Source: a filamentous cyanobacterium ESFC-1
GTDB taxonomy: Bacteria > Cyanobacteriota > Cyanobacteriia > Cyanobacteriales > Spirulinaceae
Reading direction: 5' to 3'
Assembly: GCA_000380225.1 (NCBI GenBank)
Contig: KB904821.1
Coordinates: 3,393,631-3,457,630 of the forward strand
DNA length: 64,000 bases
Part shown: positions 45,081-53,450 of the stretch, piece after piece
How positions within the stretch are numbered: the stretch's first letter is position 1
How the letters are laid out: each line of letters begins with the position of its first letter
Notes under the pieces: generated by a model
What the model was told of the DNA's origin: nothing
Databases searched by the model: none
Seen by the model: the letters and a program-made list of their open reading frames with translations, nothing else
Position numbers and translations under genes: made by a program

Positions 45081-45204
45081 AGTTTAAATCCCTAAGCTTA
45101 CCCCTCGCTGTTGTACACCATAAACCCATTTGGAGAAAGGGTCGATCTGGAGTTTCTTGTCGCTTATTGCCCATCATACAAGTCTTACGCCGTTTCTTTT
45201 CGTT

Positions 45205-45519
45205 TCAAAAGCGCTTTCTTCGGCGTAAACTGCGCCACAGCAATGGCATCCAACCTAACACGGTTAATAGTTTTTGCAGTTGTTGCAGTTGGCGGTTGAG
45301 TTGACCATACAATTGCTTGAGGGCCTGAGTTCCCTGTTGTCCGGTCATAATAATCTTAGGGGCAGGAGAGAATACGCCATAGCAACGACGTTCTACTTTG
45401 GTTAAGACTCGCGCCGTTTTCCTAAATTTATGCCGCCATTGCCATACTCGCCAAGCGATATAACAGTTAATGCAGGTAATGAGTAAATTGACAGCGATGA
45501 CCAGGGCGATCGCGACCAT
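45205..45519 (-). CDS. Small membrane-anchored protein of unknown function
   Basis: The ATG at 45517-45519 (MVAIALVIAVNLLITCINCY) gives 104 residues. A membrane helix (about 1-28) is followed by a basic helical region (WQWRHKFRKTARVLTK), a central GxxA/Gln-rich helix and a basic C-terminus (RRRKRF). The frame extends 13 codons upstream without improving it. It is divergent from the ABC ATPase gene, with 56 bp between starts. No family is recognised. Confidence 0.6.
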   Translation of the reverse strand: MVAIALVIAVNLLITCINCYIAWRVWQWRHKFRKTARVLTKVERRCYGVFSPAPKIIMTGQQGTQALKQLYGQLNRQLQQLQKLLTVLGWMPLLWRSLRRRKRF

Positions 45520-45575
45520 TGTTTTTGCACAACTTATCAAACACCAGTACCCTAGCACATTCTCGAATCAATACG

Positions 45576-46493
45576 ATGAACGTTCTCGAAGTTGAAAATA
45601 TTAGCAAACATTATCGCCAAGGGGGTACGCGAATTGAAGCGGTGCGATCGGTGAGTTTAACCGTTCGTGAGGGGGAGGTATTAGCTTTTTTAGGCCCCAA
45701 TGGTGCGGGGAAAACCACCACTATTAAAATGATTGCCGGGTTAATTGAACCCCATACCGGACAAGTGGGAATTGCCGGGATTAATCCCCATCGTCATCCT
45801 CAAGCTTTACGCAAAGTTGGCGCAGTTTTAGAGGGAAATCGTAATTTATATTGGCGACTGACTCCCGAAGAAAATTTGGCTTATTTTGGCGTATTAAAAG
45901 GCTTGACTCGCTCACAAGCCAAGCGACGGGCTGCAACCCTCCTCGAACGGTTTGAATTGACCGAAAAGCGTAAAACGGCGGTACAGAATTTATCGCGGGG
46001 GATGCAACAAAAACTCGCGATCGCGACGGCTATTATTCACGATCCTCTGCTTTTATTACTCGACGAACCTACCCTCGGTTTAGACGTAGAAGCTACCCAA
46101 ACGGTTAAGGCCCTAATTCGTGAAATTGCCCAAGAAGGACGAGCCATTTTATTAACCACCCATCAACTCGATATTGCAGAAGAACTATCCGATCGCGTTG
46201 CCATTATCCAAAAGGGCGAAATTGTCGCACAAGCCCCCACTCAAGAGTTAATTCGTCAGTTTTCTGGGACTCATTATGTTATCGAAATTGAAGGAGAATT
46301 AACTTTTGAACAACGGGAAACTTTAGCTGCTATTGAAGCAACCATTGAGAGCGATCGCGTTGTCTCTATTCGTGGCACAGAAGCTTTATATCAAGCTTTG
46401 GGTATTCTCAAACCTCTACCTTTAGTTCGCGTCAAACGAGACCAAAGTAGTTTGACCGAAATCTTCTTAAAACTGGTTCGTAATGAAGTATAA
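45576..46493 (+). CDS. ABC-2 type exporter ATP-binding protein (DrrA/CcmA-like)
   Basis: The ATG at 45576 (MNVLEVENISKHYRQGG) gives 305 residues. Walker A is GPNGAGKTT, the signature is LSRGMQQKLAIA, Walker B is LLLLDEPTLGLDVEA, and the switch His is in LTTHQLDIAEE. The C-terminal extension is typical of export ATPases of the DrrA type. The permease encoded next makes a simple two-gene exporter for an unknown substrate. It acts at the cytosolic face of the membrane. Confidence 0.93.
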   Translation: MNVLEVENISKHYRQGGTRIEAVRSVSLTVREGEVLAFLGPNGAGKTTTIKMIAGLIEPHTGQVGIAGINPHRHPQALRKVGAVLEGNRNLYWRLTPEENLAYFGVLKGLTRSQAKRRAATLLERFELTEKRKTAVQNLSRGMQQKLAIATAIIHDPLLLLLDEPTLGLDVEATQTVKALIREIAQEGRAILLTTHQLDIAEELSDRVAIIQKGEIVAQAPTQELIRQFSGTHYVIEIEGELTFEQRETLAAIEATIESDRVVSIRGTEALYQALGILKPLPLVRVKRDQSSLTEIFLKLVRNEV

Positions 46494-46497
46494 ATTT

Positions 46498-46692
46498 TGG
46501 TCATTTGTCATTTGTTCTTGGTCATTTGTATCTCAAGATCGTGTTGGTAAGAAAATTGATGGTAATTTAGTCTCATTCCTGGGTTCTACCCAGGGACGTA
46601 ATCATGAGGCTCTACCTCAATTTTAAAATGAAATATTCAAATCAAAATCAAGTACAATAACCAATAACAAACAACAAACAACAAACAACAAA
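46498..46692. repeat. Intergenic repeats between the ATPase and permease genes
   Basis: Heptamers (tcatttgt, 46500-46528) come first. Two adjacent hairpins follow, cctgggttctacccagg (46578-46594) and tgaggctctacctca (46605-46619), forming a repeat type common in cyanobacterial genomes (cattcctgggtt...). caaacaa heptamers (46655-46692) run right up to the permease start codon. Confidence 0.7.
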
Positions 46693-46693
46693 A

Positions 46694-47467
46694 ATGCTCA
46701 AACTCTTTCTCGCTGAATTTCGCCGTAGTTGGACACAATTTATCCGCTATCCCTTTGAAGCGATTGGCGGTATTTTTATCACCACTTCGATTTTTTATGG
46801 CTTGTTTCTCAGCGCCAAATATGTGACTGGAACTGCCTTTCAACTGGGCGATCGCTTTGATGCTATTGTCATTGGTTATGTCCTCTGGACGCTGATTTTA
46901 TTCATTATGACTGAAGTAGCGACAGGGTTACAATACGAAGCCCAAACGGGAACATTAGAGCAAATCTTTCTTTCCCCTTATGGTGCAGTTTTGGTTTTCT
47001 TTGTGAGGGCGATCGCGAGTTTAACGCGACAGCTTTTAATTATTGGCGTAATTCTCGCAATTATTATGGGCTTAACCGGATCGCGTTTGACCTTTCCACC
47101 CATTTTAATTTTACCTTTAATAACCGTTTTAATGAGTGCTTATGGGTTGGCTTTTATGATGGGTTCTTTGGCTTTACTACTAAAGCGAGTTCAACAAGTT
47201 TTAGGGATATTACAGTTCGGTTTACTGTTTATTCTCGCGACTCCCGCAGAAAGTTGGACGGGTTGGGGACAAGTTGCGAGATGGACAATTCCCATGACAG
47301 GAAGTGCGGGTTTACTGAGAGATGTAATGGCGCGAGAAGCGGGTTTAAATTGGCTAGAATTGGGTTTAGCGGTATTAAATGGTGCTGTGTATTTAGCCGT
47401 AGGTTTGCTGTTATTTCGCTTTTGCGAACGTCAAGCGAAAAAGCAAGGTAAACTCAGTGGTTATTAA
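46694..47467 (+). CDS. ABC-2 type permease
   Basis: This 257-residue protein has about six hydrophobic segments (FIRYPFEAIGGIFITTSIFYGLFLS region, VIGYVLWTLILFIM, and others) and the ABC-2 membrane pattern with a conserved EAQTGTLEQIFLSPYG loop. It pairs with the ATPase encoded upstream. The substrate is unknown. The gene ends with a 4-bp overlap with the convergent Uma2 gene. Confidence 0.88.
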   Translation: MLKLFLAEFRRSWTQFIRYPFEAIGGIFITTSIFYGLFLSAKYVTGTAFQLGDRFDAIVIGYVLWTLILFIMTEVATGLQYEAQTGTLEQIFLSPYGAVLVFFVRAIASLTRQLLIIGVILAIIMGLTGSRLTFPPILILPLITVLMSAYGLAFMMGSLALLLKRVQQVLGILQFGLLFILATPAESWTGWGQVARWTIPMTGSAGLLRDVMAREAGLNWLELGLAVLNGAVYLAVGLLLFRFCERQAKKQGKLSGY

Positions 47468-48114
47468 GTCTGAGACGCAACTAAGCTTTCAAATTCAATC
47501 AAGGCTTGATAATCGCCAACTTCCCAACTTCTTTTGATAATTTGGGGGATAATGTCTCGTAAAGGAAGATTGGGAAATAAAGGAGTGCGATCGCGTTCTT
47601 GGTAAGTGTTATTTTCAAGTAGATAAATCTTCAATCCTTGAGAGTTATAAATCCACAACTCAGGAACACCCAAAGCCGCATAAGCCTCTAGAGAAGTGCG
47701 AGAAGTAACATCAATTTCAATCGCTAAATCCGGAGGAGGATCGTTCGGCTGTAAGCGAAGATGACCCAGTATTTGAGTCATATTATTAATATAAAAACAA
47801 GCATCCGGTTCAAGTCCCACAACTCCTAACTTTCGGAAAGTAGTTGAACCAAAAGATTTATAGTTTTGATTATTCTTCTTCAGTAAAACTTTAACGAGAT
47901 CGGCTATTATATCTTTGGCTATTTCATGTTCGGGTAAAGGAACCATGATTTCTAGGGTTTCTTGAAAATAGATAATTCTCGCAGCCCGCTTTTCTCCCCA
48001 TTCGTCTAAAAGGGTTTCAAATTCTGACCAAGATAAATTCGGAATTTTGACCACGCTACCGGGTTCAATTTGCAGGTGTGCGATTGGGGTTTTAGTTAAA
48101 GGAAGAACAGTCAT
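47464..48114 (-). CDS. Uma2 family (DUF820) PD-(D/E)XK nuclease-fold protein, copy 3
   Basis: This 216-residue Uma2 protein starts with a beta-rich N-terminus ([20 protein letters not shown]) that is almost identical in all three copies. The nuclease-fold core follows: [20 protein letters not shown] and [19 protein letters not shown]. The Uma2 family is hugely expanded in cyanobacteria; activity on DNA or RNA is unproven. It differs from the other copies mainly in the middle ([18 protein letters not shown]) and near the C-terminus. It is the last of a three-gene tandem. Confidence 0.85.
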   Translation of the reverse strand: MTVLPLTKTPIAHLQIEPGSVVKIPNLSWSEFETLLDEWGEKRAARIIYFQETLEIMVPLPEHEIAKDIIADLVKVLLKKNNQNYKSFGSTTFRKLGVVGLEPDACFYINNMTQILGHLRLQPNDPPPDLAIEIDVTSRTSLEAYAALGVPELWIYNSQGLKIYLLENNTYQERDRTPLFPNLPLRDIIPQIIKRSWEVGDYQALIEFESLVASQT

Positions 48115-48170
48115 TTCAGTTATCAGTAAATACCGTAGTTCAGTCGATAGCTTAAAACAAAGATAATAAG

Positions 48171-48824
48171 TTATTCAAATTCAGGTAAAGTTATATTTTC
48201 AAATTCTTTGATGGCTTGGCTGTAGCCGATTTTCCAGCTTTGTTTGATTGTTTCTGCGATAATTTCGCGTAGAGGGAGGTTTGGGAAAAAGGGGCTGCGA
48301 TCGCATTCTCGATAACTACTATTTTCAAGTAGATAAATCTTCAATCCTTGAGAGTTATAAATCCACAACTCAGGAACTCCCAAAGCCGCATAAGCCTCTA
48401 GAGAAGTGCGCGAAGTGACATCAATTTCGATGGCTAAATCGGGAGGAGGATCGTTTGCTTGCAACTCTAAACGATCGATCATACGAGCAGCATTGGTAAT
48501 ATAAAAACAAGCATCGGGTTCAAGCCCTACAACCCGTAATTTTCGGAAAGTGGTTGAACCAAAAGATTCGTAATCTTGGTCGGCTTTCCTGAGCAAAATT
48601 TCGATAATTGCATTAATTACATTTTTGGCTTTTTCATGTTCGGGTAAGGGAACCATAATTTCTAGAGTTTCTTGGAAATAAATAATTCTTGCAGCCCGTT
48701 TTTCTCCCCATTCGTCTAAAAGGGTTTCAAATTCTGACCAAGATAAATTCGGAATTTTGACTACGCTACCGGGTTCGATTTGGAGGTGTGCGATTGGGGT
48801 TTTAGTTAAAGGAAGAACAGTCAT
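48171..48824 (-). CDS. Uma2 family protein, copy 2
   Basis: This 217-residue paralog has the same N-terminal 67 residues as copy 3, apart from conservative changes after PLPEHE. The variable middle is KNVINAIIEILLRKADQDY, and the core is [13 protein letters not shown]. It starts 3 bp after the stop of copy 1 and ends 56 bp before copy 3. The C-terminus ([18 protein letters not shown]) is shared with copy 1. Confidence 0.85.
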   Translation of the reverse strand: MTVLPLTKTPIAHLQIEPGSVVKIPNLSWSEFETLLDEWGEKRAARIIYFQETLEIMVPLPEHEKAKNVINAIIEILLRKADQDYESFGSTTFRKLRVVGLEPDACFYITNAARMIDRLELQANDPPPDLAIEIDVTSRTSLEAYAALGVPELWIYNSQGLKIYLLENSSYRECDRSPFFPNLPLREIIAETIKQSWKIGYSQAIKEFENITLPEFE

Positions 48825-48827
48825 AAT

Positions 48828-49478
48828 TTAGGATTCAGATAAAATTGTATTCTCAAATTCTTTGATGGCTTGGCTGTAGCCGATTTCTCGACTTCTTGTG
48901 ATGGTTTGGGGGATAATTTCGCGTAGAGGGAGGTTTGGGAAAAAGGGGCTGCGATCGCATTCTCGATAACTACTATTTTCAAGTAGATAAATCTTGAGTC
49001 CTTGGGAATCATAAATCCACAACTCAGGAACTCCCAAAGCCGTATAAGCTTCTAGAGAAGTACGCGAGGTGACATCAATTTCGATGGCTAAATCGGGGGG
49101 TGGATCGTCAGGTTCTAAACGCAAACAGCCAATCATGCGAGAAGCATTGGTAATATAAAAACAAGCGTCGGGTTCAAGTCCGACGACTCGGAACTTACGG
49201 AAAGTTGTGGAACCAAAAGCTGCATAATCTTGATTGTTCTTTTTGAGCAAAACTTTAACCAGATCGGCAATTATTTCTTTAGAAACTTCATGTTCGGGTA
49301 AAGGAACCATAATTTCTAGAGTTTCTTGAAAATAGATAATTCTTGCAGCCCGTTTTTCTCCCCATTCTGCTAAAAGGGTTTCAAATTCTGACCAAGATAA
49401 ATTGGGAATTTTGACCACGCTACCGGGTTCAATTTGCAGGTGCGCGATCGGCGTTTTAGTTAAAGGAAGGACAGTCAT
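48828..49478 (-). CDS. Uma2 family protein, copy 1
   Basis: This 216-residue paralog is the first of the tandem. Its ATG (49476-49478) overlaps the stop codon of the histidine kinase gene by 3 bases (a tcatga overlap on the plus strand), so translation is probably coupled. The core [20 protein letters not shown] and [19 protein letters not shown] is intact. Middle residues [20 protein letters not shown] resemble copy 3, while the C-terminus resembles copy 2, which suggests recombination between copies. Confidence 0.85.
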   Translation of the reverse strand: MTVLPLTKTPIAHLQIEPGSVVKIPNLSWSEFETLLAEWGEKRAARIIYFQETLEIMVPLPEHEVSKEIIADLVKVLLKKNNQDYAAFGSTTFRKFRVVGLEPDACFYITNASRMIGCLRLEPDDPPPDLAIEIDVTSRTSLEAYTALGVPELWIYDSQGLKIYLLENSSYRECDRSPFFPNLPLREIIPQTITRSREIGYSQAIKEFENTILSES

Positions 49479-50602
49479 GATTTTTCAGGTAAAGTAATAT
49501 CTTTGCGTCCAGCAACGGGCAGAGAGAAGCGAAATGTACTGCCTTGACCTAATTCGCTATCTACCTCGATTTTACCGCCTTGTAGCTCCACTAAACGGCG
49601 GGTGATAGCAAGTCCAATCCCACTCCCCCCAGAGTAACTCGAACGCGATCGCTCGGCTCGCCAAAATCGCTCAAAAACATAAGGCAAATCGTCAGGAGAA
49701 ATGCCAATTCCGGTGTCTGCGATCGCGATCCAAACAAATTGATTTTTACGCCATACGGTAGTTATAATGGAACCCGATCCGGTGTAACGAATGGCATTAC
49801 CTAAAAGGTTAACCAGGATTTGTTCGACGCGATCGCGATCGGCCAAAACACAAGGTAAGTCTTCGGGACAATTTAAAGTTAAGGTAGGGCCTTCATCTAA
49901 CAATTGGTCGCTGAAACGCTCGACTAAGGATTGTAATAATGGCTTTAAATCAAGTTTTTGGAGATGAATCGGTAAATAACCCGCTTCGGCTTTTGAGAGT
50001 TCTTGTAAGTCATTGGTGAGCCGTTCTAGACGCTTTGTTTCTCGAACTAAGCGCGCATAAATTTCAGGAGATGGCTCAATATTACCGTCGGATAGTTCTT
50101 CTAAATAACCCCGAACTACCGTCAAGGGTGTACGCAGTTCGTGAGTCATATCGCTAATAAGTTCCCGGCGTTTTTGTTCGACATTTTCTAAACTACTAGC
50201 CATATAATTGAAGCCAATTCCTAAACGATTCAGTTCCGGGATTTCGCTAGTAGGCATTCTTTCTTCAAACTCCCCGGCTGCGAATTTTTGGGTTATTTTT
50301 TCCATGCGATCGAGCGGTTTCATAATGCGTCGAGAAAGCCAGAAACTCAGCCCTCCTGCGGCACTCCCTCCCACAATCACCGACCAAATGGTACTGCGAT
50401 TCCAAGCAGTTTCAAAGCCTTCGATCAGATAAGTACGAGCCGAACGAACCGTAATTAAACCGCGTCTTTCGAGTTGTTCGAGCCGCAACACAAAAAATTG
50501 AGGAGAGGATAGTTTAGCGATAATTGCGAAGCTACTTAAGCCGACAATCATTACTAATAAATGGGATAAAAAAAGGCGCGTGACCAGACTAATTTTAGAC
50601 AT
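49475..50602 (-). CDS. Sensor histidine kinase
   Basis: This 375-residue kinase has two membrane segments (about 10-30 and 68-90) around a short periplasmic loop of about 40 residues. A HAMP domain follows (about 90-142, [13 protein letters not shown]). The H-box is [20 protein letters not shown], then come the N-box [10 protein letters not shown]1 ADTGIGIS, the [13 protein letters not shown] block and the G2-type SGIGLAI. The small loop implies sensing in the membrane or by a partner. The response regulator gene upstream is its likely partner, although a hairpin terminator lies between them. Confidence 0.93.
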   Translation of the reverse strand: MSKISLVTRLFLSHLLVMIVGLSSFAIIAKLSSPQFFVLRLEQLERRGLITVRSARTYLIEGFETAWNRSTIWSVIVGGSAAGGLSFWLSRRIMKPLDRMEKITQKFAAGEFEERMPTSEIPELNRLGIGFNYMASSLENVEQKRRELISDMTHELRTPLTVVRGYLEELSDGNIEPSPEIYARLVRETKRLERLTNDLQELSKAEAGYLPIHLQKLDLKPLLQSLVERFSDQLLDEGPTLTLNCPEDLPCVLADRDRVEQILVNLLGNAIRYTGSGSIITTVWRKNQFVWIAIADTGIGISPDDLPYVFERFWRAERSRSSYSGGSGIGLAITRRLVELQGGKIEVDSELGQGSTFRFSLPVAGRKDITLPEKS

Positions 50603-50622
50603 AAATTATTGAATTTAAAAAA

Positions 50623-50642
50623 CCGGCTTTTTAAAAAGCCGG
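50623..50642 (-). terminator. Terminator-like palindrome between response regulator and histidine kinase
   Basis: A perfect 20-bp palindrome ccggctttttaaaaagccgg is flanked on the minus strand by a run of T residues (50617-50622). It would stop most transcription from the response regulator gene into the kinase gene, leaving the kinase to its own promoter or to readthrough. It could also work on the plus strand. Confidence 0.65.
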
Positions 50643-50695
50643 ATTTTCGTTATTATATCAAATCAGAAAAAACAACCACTGGCGCGACTGGCGCG

Positions 50696-50757
50696 AGAAC
50701 CCCGGTTTCTGGCTAAAATAATAACTTTAATCTGTAAGCAGGTAAGAAACCGGGGTT
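50696..50757. repeat. Palindromic repeat with arms agaaccccggtttct, copy 2
   Basis: agaaccccggtttct (50696-50710) pairs with agaaaccggggtt (50745-50757). The loop differs from the copy at 18514-18578. Confidence 0.75.
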
Positions 50758-50813
50758 GGTGAAGCTTCACTAATTAAACGGATTTGATATTACTATTGTA
50801 AAAAATAGTCAAA

Positions 50814-51515
50814 TTAATCTTCAAATTTGTACCCAACCCCGATCGCGGTTTTGATAAATTGAGGATCGCTGGGATCGGGTTCGATTTTTTTACGCAAACG
50901 TTTGATGTGGGTATCAACCACCCGTTCATCCCCAAAAAAGTCATTTCCCCACAGCTTATCAATGAGTTGGGTGCGACTCCAAACGCGATTAGGAGCGCTG
51001 ACAAAGGTACTCAGTAGGTTAAACTCTAACGGGGTTAAATCGAGGGTTTCAGGGGGTTTATTGTCCAGTTGACGAGTGGCGGTGCGTTGGTCGAGATCGA
51101 GGCTAAAATGAGGCGATCGCAAGTTTTGAGTCTGTCCTCCCTGACGTAAACTGCGTCGCAATAATGCCCGAATCCGAGCCACCACTTCGCGGGGACTAAA
51201 GGGTTTAACGAGGTAATCGTCGGCTCCGGTGGATAAACCCACAATCCGGTCGATTTCTTCCCCTTTTGCCGTCAACATCAGGATATACGGGTCTTTGATG
51301 TCGTTTTTTTGGCGAATGCGAGTGCAGACTTCTAAGCCATCTAACCCCGGTAACATGAGGTCAAGGATAATAACATCCGGTTGCTGTTGGGGGACAATCT
51401 CTAAAGCCTGTAAACCATCGGGAGCGATCGCGCAGTGAAACCCCTCCCGTTCCAGGGTTTGCGCGATCAGTTGCGCGATTTCCGGTTCGTCTTCAACGAT
51501 GAGAATGTCCACCAT
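50814..51515 (-). CDS. OmpR/PhoB-family response regulator
   Basis: This 233-residue regulator has a receiver domain with the acidic pair VEDEPE, phospho-acceptor Asp in VIILDLMLPGLDG (about residue 52), Thr/Lys switch residues (MLTAKGEE, LVKPFSPRE), and a C-terminal winged helix (RVWSRTQLIDKLWGNDFFGD, VVDTHIKRLRKKIE). It starts 9 bp after the lptC stop codon, so it is probably transcribed with the upstream metG-labA-lptC genes. Cognate kinase: the gene just downstream. Confidence 0.95.
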   Translation of the reverse strand: MVDILIVEDEPEIAQLIAQTLEREGFHCAIAPDGLQALEIVPQQQPDVIILDLMLPGLDGLEVCTRIRQKNDIKDPYILMLTAKGEEIDRIVGLSTGADDYLVKPFSPREVVARIRALLRRSLRQGGQTQNLRSPHFSLDLDQRTATRQLDNKPPETLDLTPLEFNLLSTFVSAPNRVWSRTQLIDKLWGNDFFGDERVVDTHIKRLRKKIEPDPSDPQFIKTAIGVGYKFED

Positions 51516-51524
51516 AATGCAACT

Positions 51525-52682
51525 TTAGCGGGGGGTAATGTGGGTGGTCACGCGGCCTGTGCGATCGCTGCTGGCAATTCTGACGCTTTGGGCTTCGAGT
51601 TTAGCGGTGGCTTGTTGTCCGGTTAAATCAAGGGGAGGGTCGTTTTGATTGTAGGCTACATTCCCCCTGGCGTTTAACAGTTGTTTGGGGATTTCCCAGA
51701 CTAAGTTATCGGCGTAGAGATTGGCTTGTTGTTTGGCACTAACACCATGAATCCCGCCTTCAAAGCGAGCGATTTGGTCTTCTAGGTCAATAAAGCCTTG
51801 ATTTCCCGTAACTGTGAATTTTTCGGCGAGATGCACCACTTGAATCGGTTGGGGCGATCGCACACTGCGGGCTTCTACATTCCAAATTGCTTGATTCGAG
51901 GCAATTTGCAAAGGGGGTTCAGTGGCTTTGAGTTGAACGTTATTGGTGAGGGTGACAATTTTAGTGGCTAGGTTAACTTCCCCTTTATCGGCTACCACGC
52001 GATCGGTTACGGTTTCCTGGTCGTAACGGTTAATGGTGACTTTCACCTCACTATTGACCTTTTTATTTTCGATGTCCCAAGTCACCGCTTCGGTTTGAAT
52101 TTGCAAGGGGGGGTCTTTGGCGATCGCCTCAACTTTTTCTTCGAGTTGCATTTGCTGAGTGCGGCTAAAGTAGCGTCCTGTTTGGGCTTTCACTTCGAGG
52201 TTGTCATTCGTGCCGCTTACATCTTCAGATAAAATCGCCATATCTTCTTCAGGTCGCCATTCTAATTCTTGACCTTTAAAAATGGCTTGATTGCGGGGAT
52301 CAATGCCCACAATATCGTCGTGTAAGCGAATGATTTGGCTATTTTCTTCAATATCACCGCTTTTGCTGGTTACTTGCATCACCACTTCCCCGTCTTGATA
52401 CAAGTCACCTTTAATATTTTCCAGTTTGACGAGCTTTTTATCCTGGGTATAAATCGCTTTTTCGGCATTCACTTTCCAGACAATTCGCCCTTCCTCGTCA
52501 GATTGCTCTAGAGTGGCATTCTCTAGCACCAATCCTTCTTCGATTTGTTCTTGCAGAGCTTGGGGATCGTTTGGCGGTGGATTGGGATCGGGTTCGCAAG
52601 CCGCGATCGCTAAACCACAGCCTAAGCTCAAACACCCAATCCAACCGGGCCAAAATCGCCAACTTTTTCCCGTTTTTGCCAT
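51525..52682 (-). CDS. lptC: LPS export protein LptC, long cyanobacterial form
   Basis: This 385-residue protein has an N-terminal signal with lipobox-like AIAAC, so it is probably lipid-anchored. Two LptC/OstA-type beta-jellyroll regions follow (about 50-190 and 200-350), with repeated strands such as GDIEENSQIIRLHDDIVGID and VTLTNNVQLKATEPPLQI. It is about twice the length of proteobacterial LptC, as usual in cyanobacteria. It bridges LptBFG to the periplasmic LptA-like bridge for LPS transport. It lies between the NYN gene and the response regulator on one strand. Confidence 0.85.
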   Translation of the reverse strand: MAKTGKSWRFWPGWIGCLSLGCGLAIAACEPDPNPPPNDPQALQEQIEEGLVLENATLEQSDEEGRIVWKVNAEKAIYTQDKKLVKLENIKGDLYQDGEVVMQVTSKSGDIEENSQIIRLHDDIVGIDPRNQAIFKGQELEWRPEEDMAILSEDVSGTNDNLEVKAQTGRYFSRTQQMQLEEKVEAIAKDPPLQIQTEAVTWDIENKKVNSEVKVTINRYDQETVTDRVVADKGEVNLATKIVTLTNNVQLKATEPPLQIASNQAIWNVEARSVRSPQPIQVVHLAEKFTVTGNQGFIDLEDQIARFEGGIHGVSAKQQANLYADNLVWEIPKQLLNARGNVAYNQNDPPLDLTGQQATAKLEAQSVRIASSDRTGRVTTHITPR

Positions 52683-52723
52683 GAAAGGTTATCCCCAAAA
52701 ATTTTAAACTGCTGACTCACACC

Positions 52724-53335
52724 CTAATGACTATTATCTTCGTTCATAAAACGAATCCCGGTCAAACTGCGGTGATAACCAGAACTATGACGAGGGGTTT
52801 TTTGGATGTCTTCTTTGACTTGATCTAAGTCAATATAACGGTCAGCGACGTTGATTAAACTATCACTGGTCATCGAGCGTAAACTTACCACTTCAACCCG
52901 CGCACCGCGATAACTTACCGCATCAACTGCATAGGCAAGATCGCCGTCTCCACTGACTAAAACCGCCGTATCATAAGACCCCACCAAAGCCATCATGTCT
53001 ACGGCAATTTCTACATCTAAATTAGCTTTTTTCGAGCCGTCGGGAAGTTGGACTAAATCTTTGGCAATTACGCGGTATCCGTTGCGACGCATCCATAACA
53101 AAAACCCCTGTTGCTTTTCATTACTCCGGTCTACCCCGGTATAGAAGAATGCACGCAATAAGCGCGATCCCGAAGTTAAACGACCCAACAATTTACTGTA
53201 ATCGATTTCTAAGCCCAGTTGTAAAGCCGCATAAAATAAGTTAGAACCGTCGATAAAAATGGCAACACGGCCACGATTTTCTAATATCTGTTCTGACGTA
53301 AAAACAGAGTCGCTATTGTAAATTTCGTCCATCAT
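52724..53335 (-). CDS. LabA-like NYN domain protein
   Basis: The ATG pair at 53330-53335 (MMDEIYNSD) gives about 203 residues. The NYN fold is complete: VAIFIDGSNLFYAALQLG, the Asp cluster DVEIAVDMM, and VSGDGDLAYAVDAVSYRGAR. This matches LabA of Synechococcus, which feeds back on circadian (KaiC-dependent) output, and other NYN proteins with predicted RNase activity. Longer frames add non-conserved sequence, so the internal start is chosen. It lies 41 bp upstream of lptC and about 115 bp downstream of metG. Confidence 0.88.
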   Translation of the reverse strand: MMDEIYNSDSVFTSEQILENRGRVAIFIDGSNLFYAALQLGLEIDYSKLLGRLTSGSRLLRAFFYTGVDRSNEKQQGFLLWMRRNGYRVIAKDLVQLPDGSKKANLDVEIAVDMMALVGSYDTAVLVSGDGDLAYAVDAVSYRGARVEVVSLRSMTSDSLINVADRYIDLDQVKEDIQKTPRHSSGYHRSLTGIRFMNEDNSH

Positions 53336-53450
53336 AGTTTTTAAACCTCGTTTATTATCAAAAATTGGAAAATATACCAAACTTTTTTTTATTTTCGTAG
53401 AATCTGCCATTCATTATGTCTGAATAGCAGATTTAATTAAACAGTCTTGC

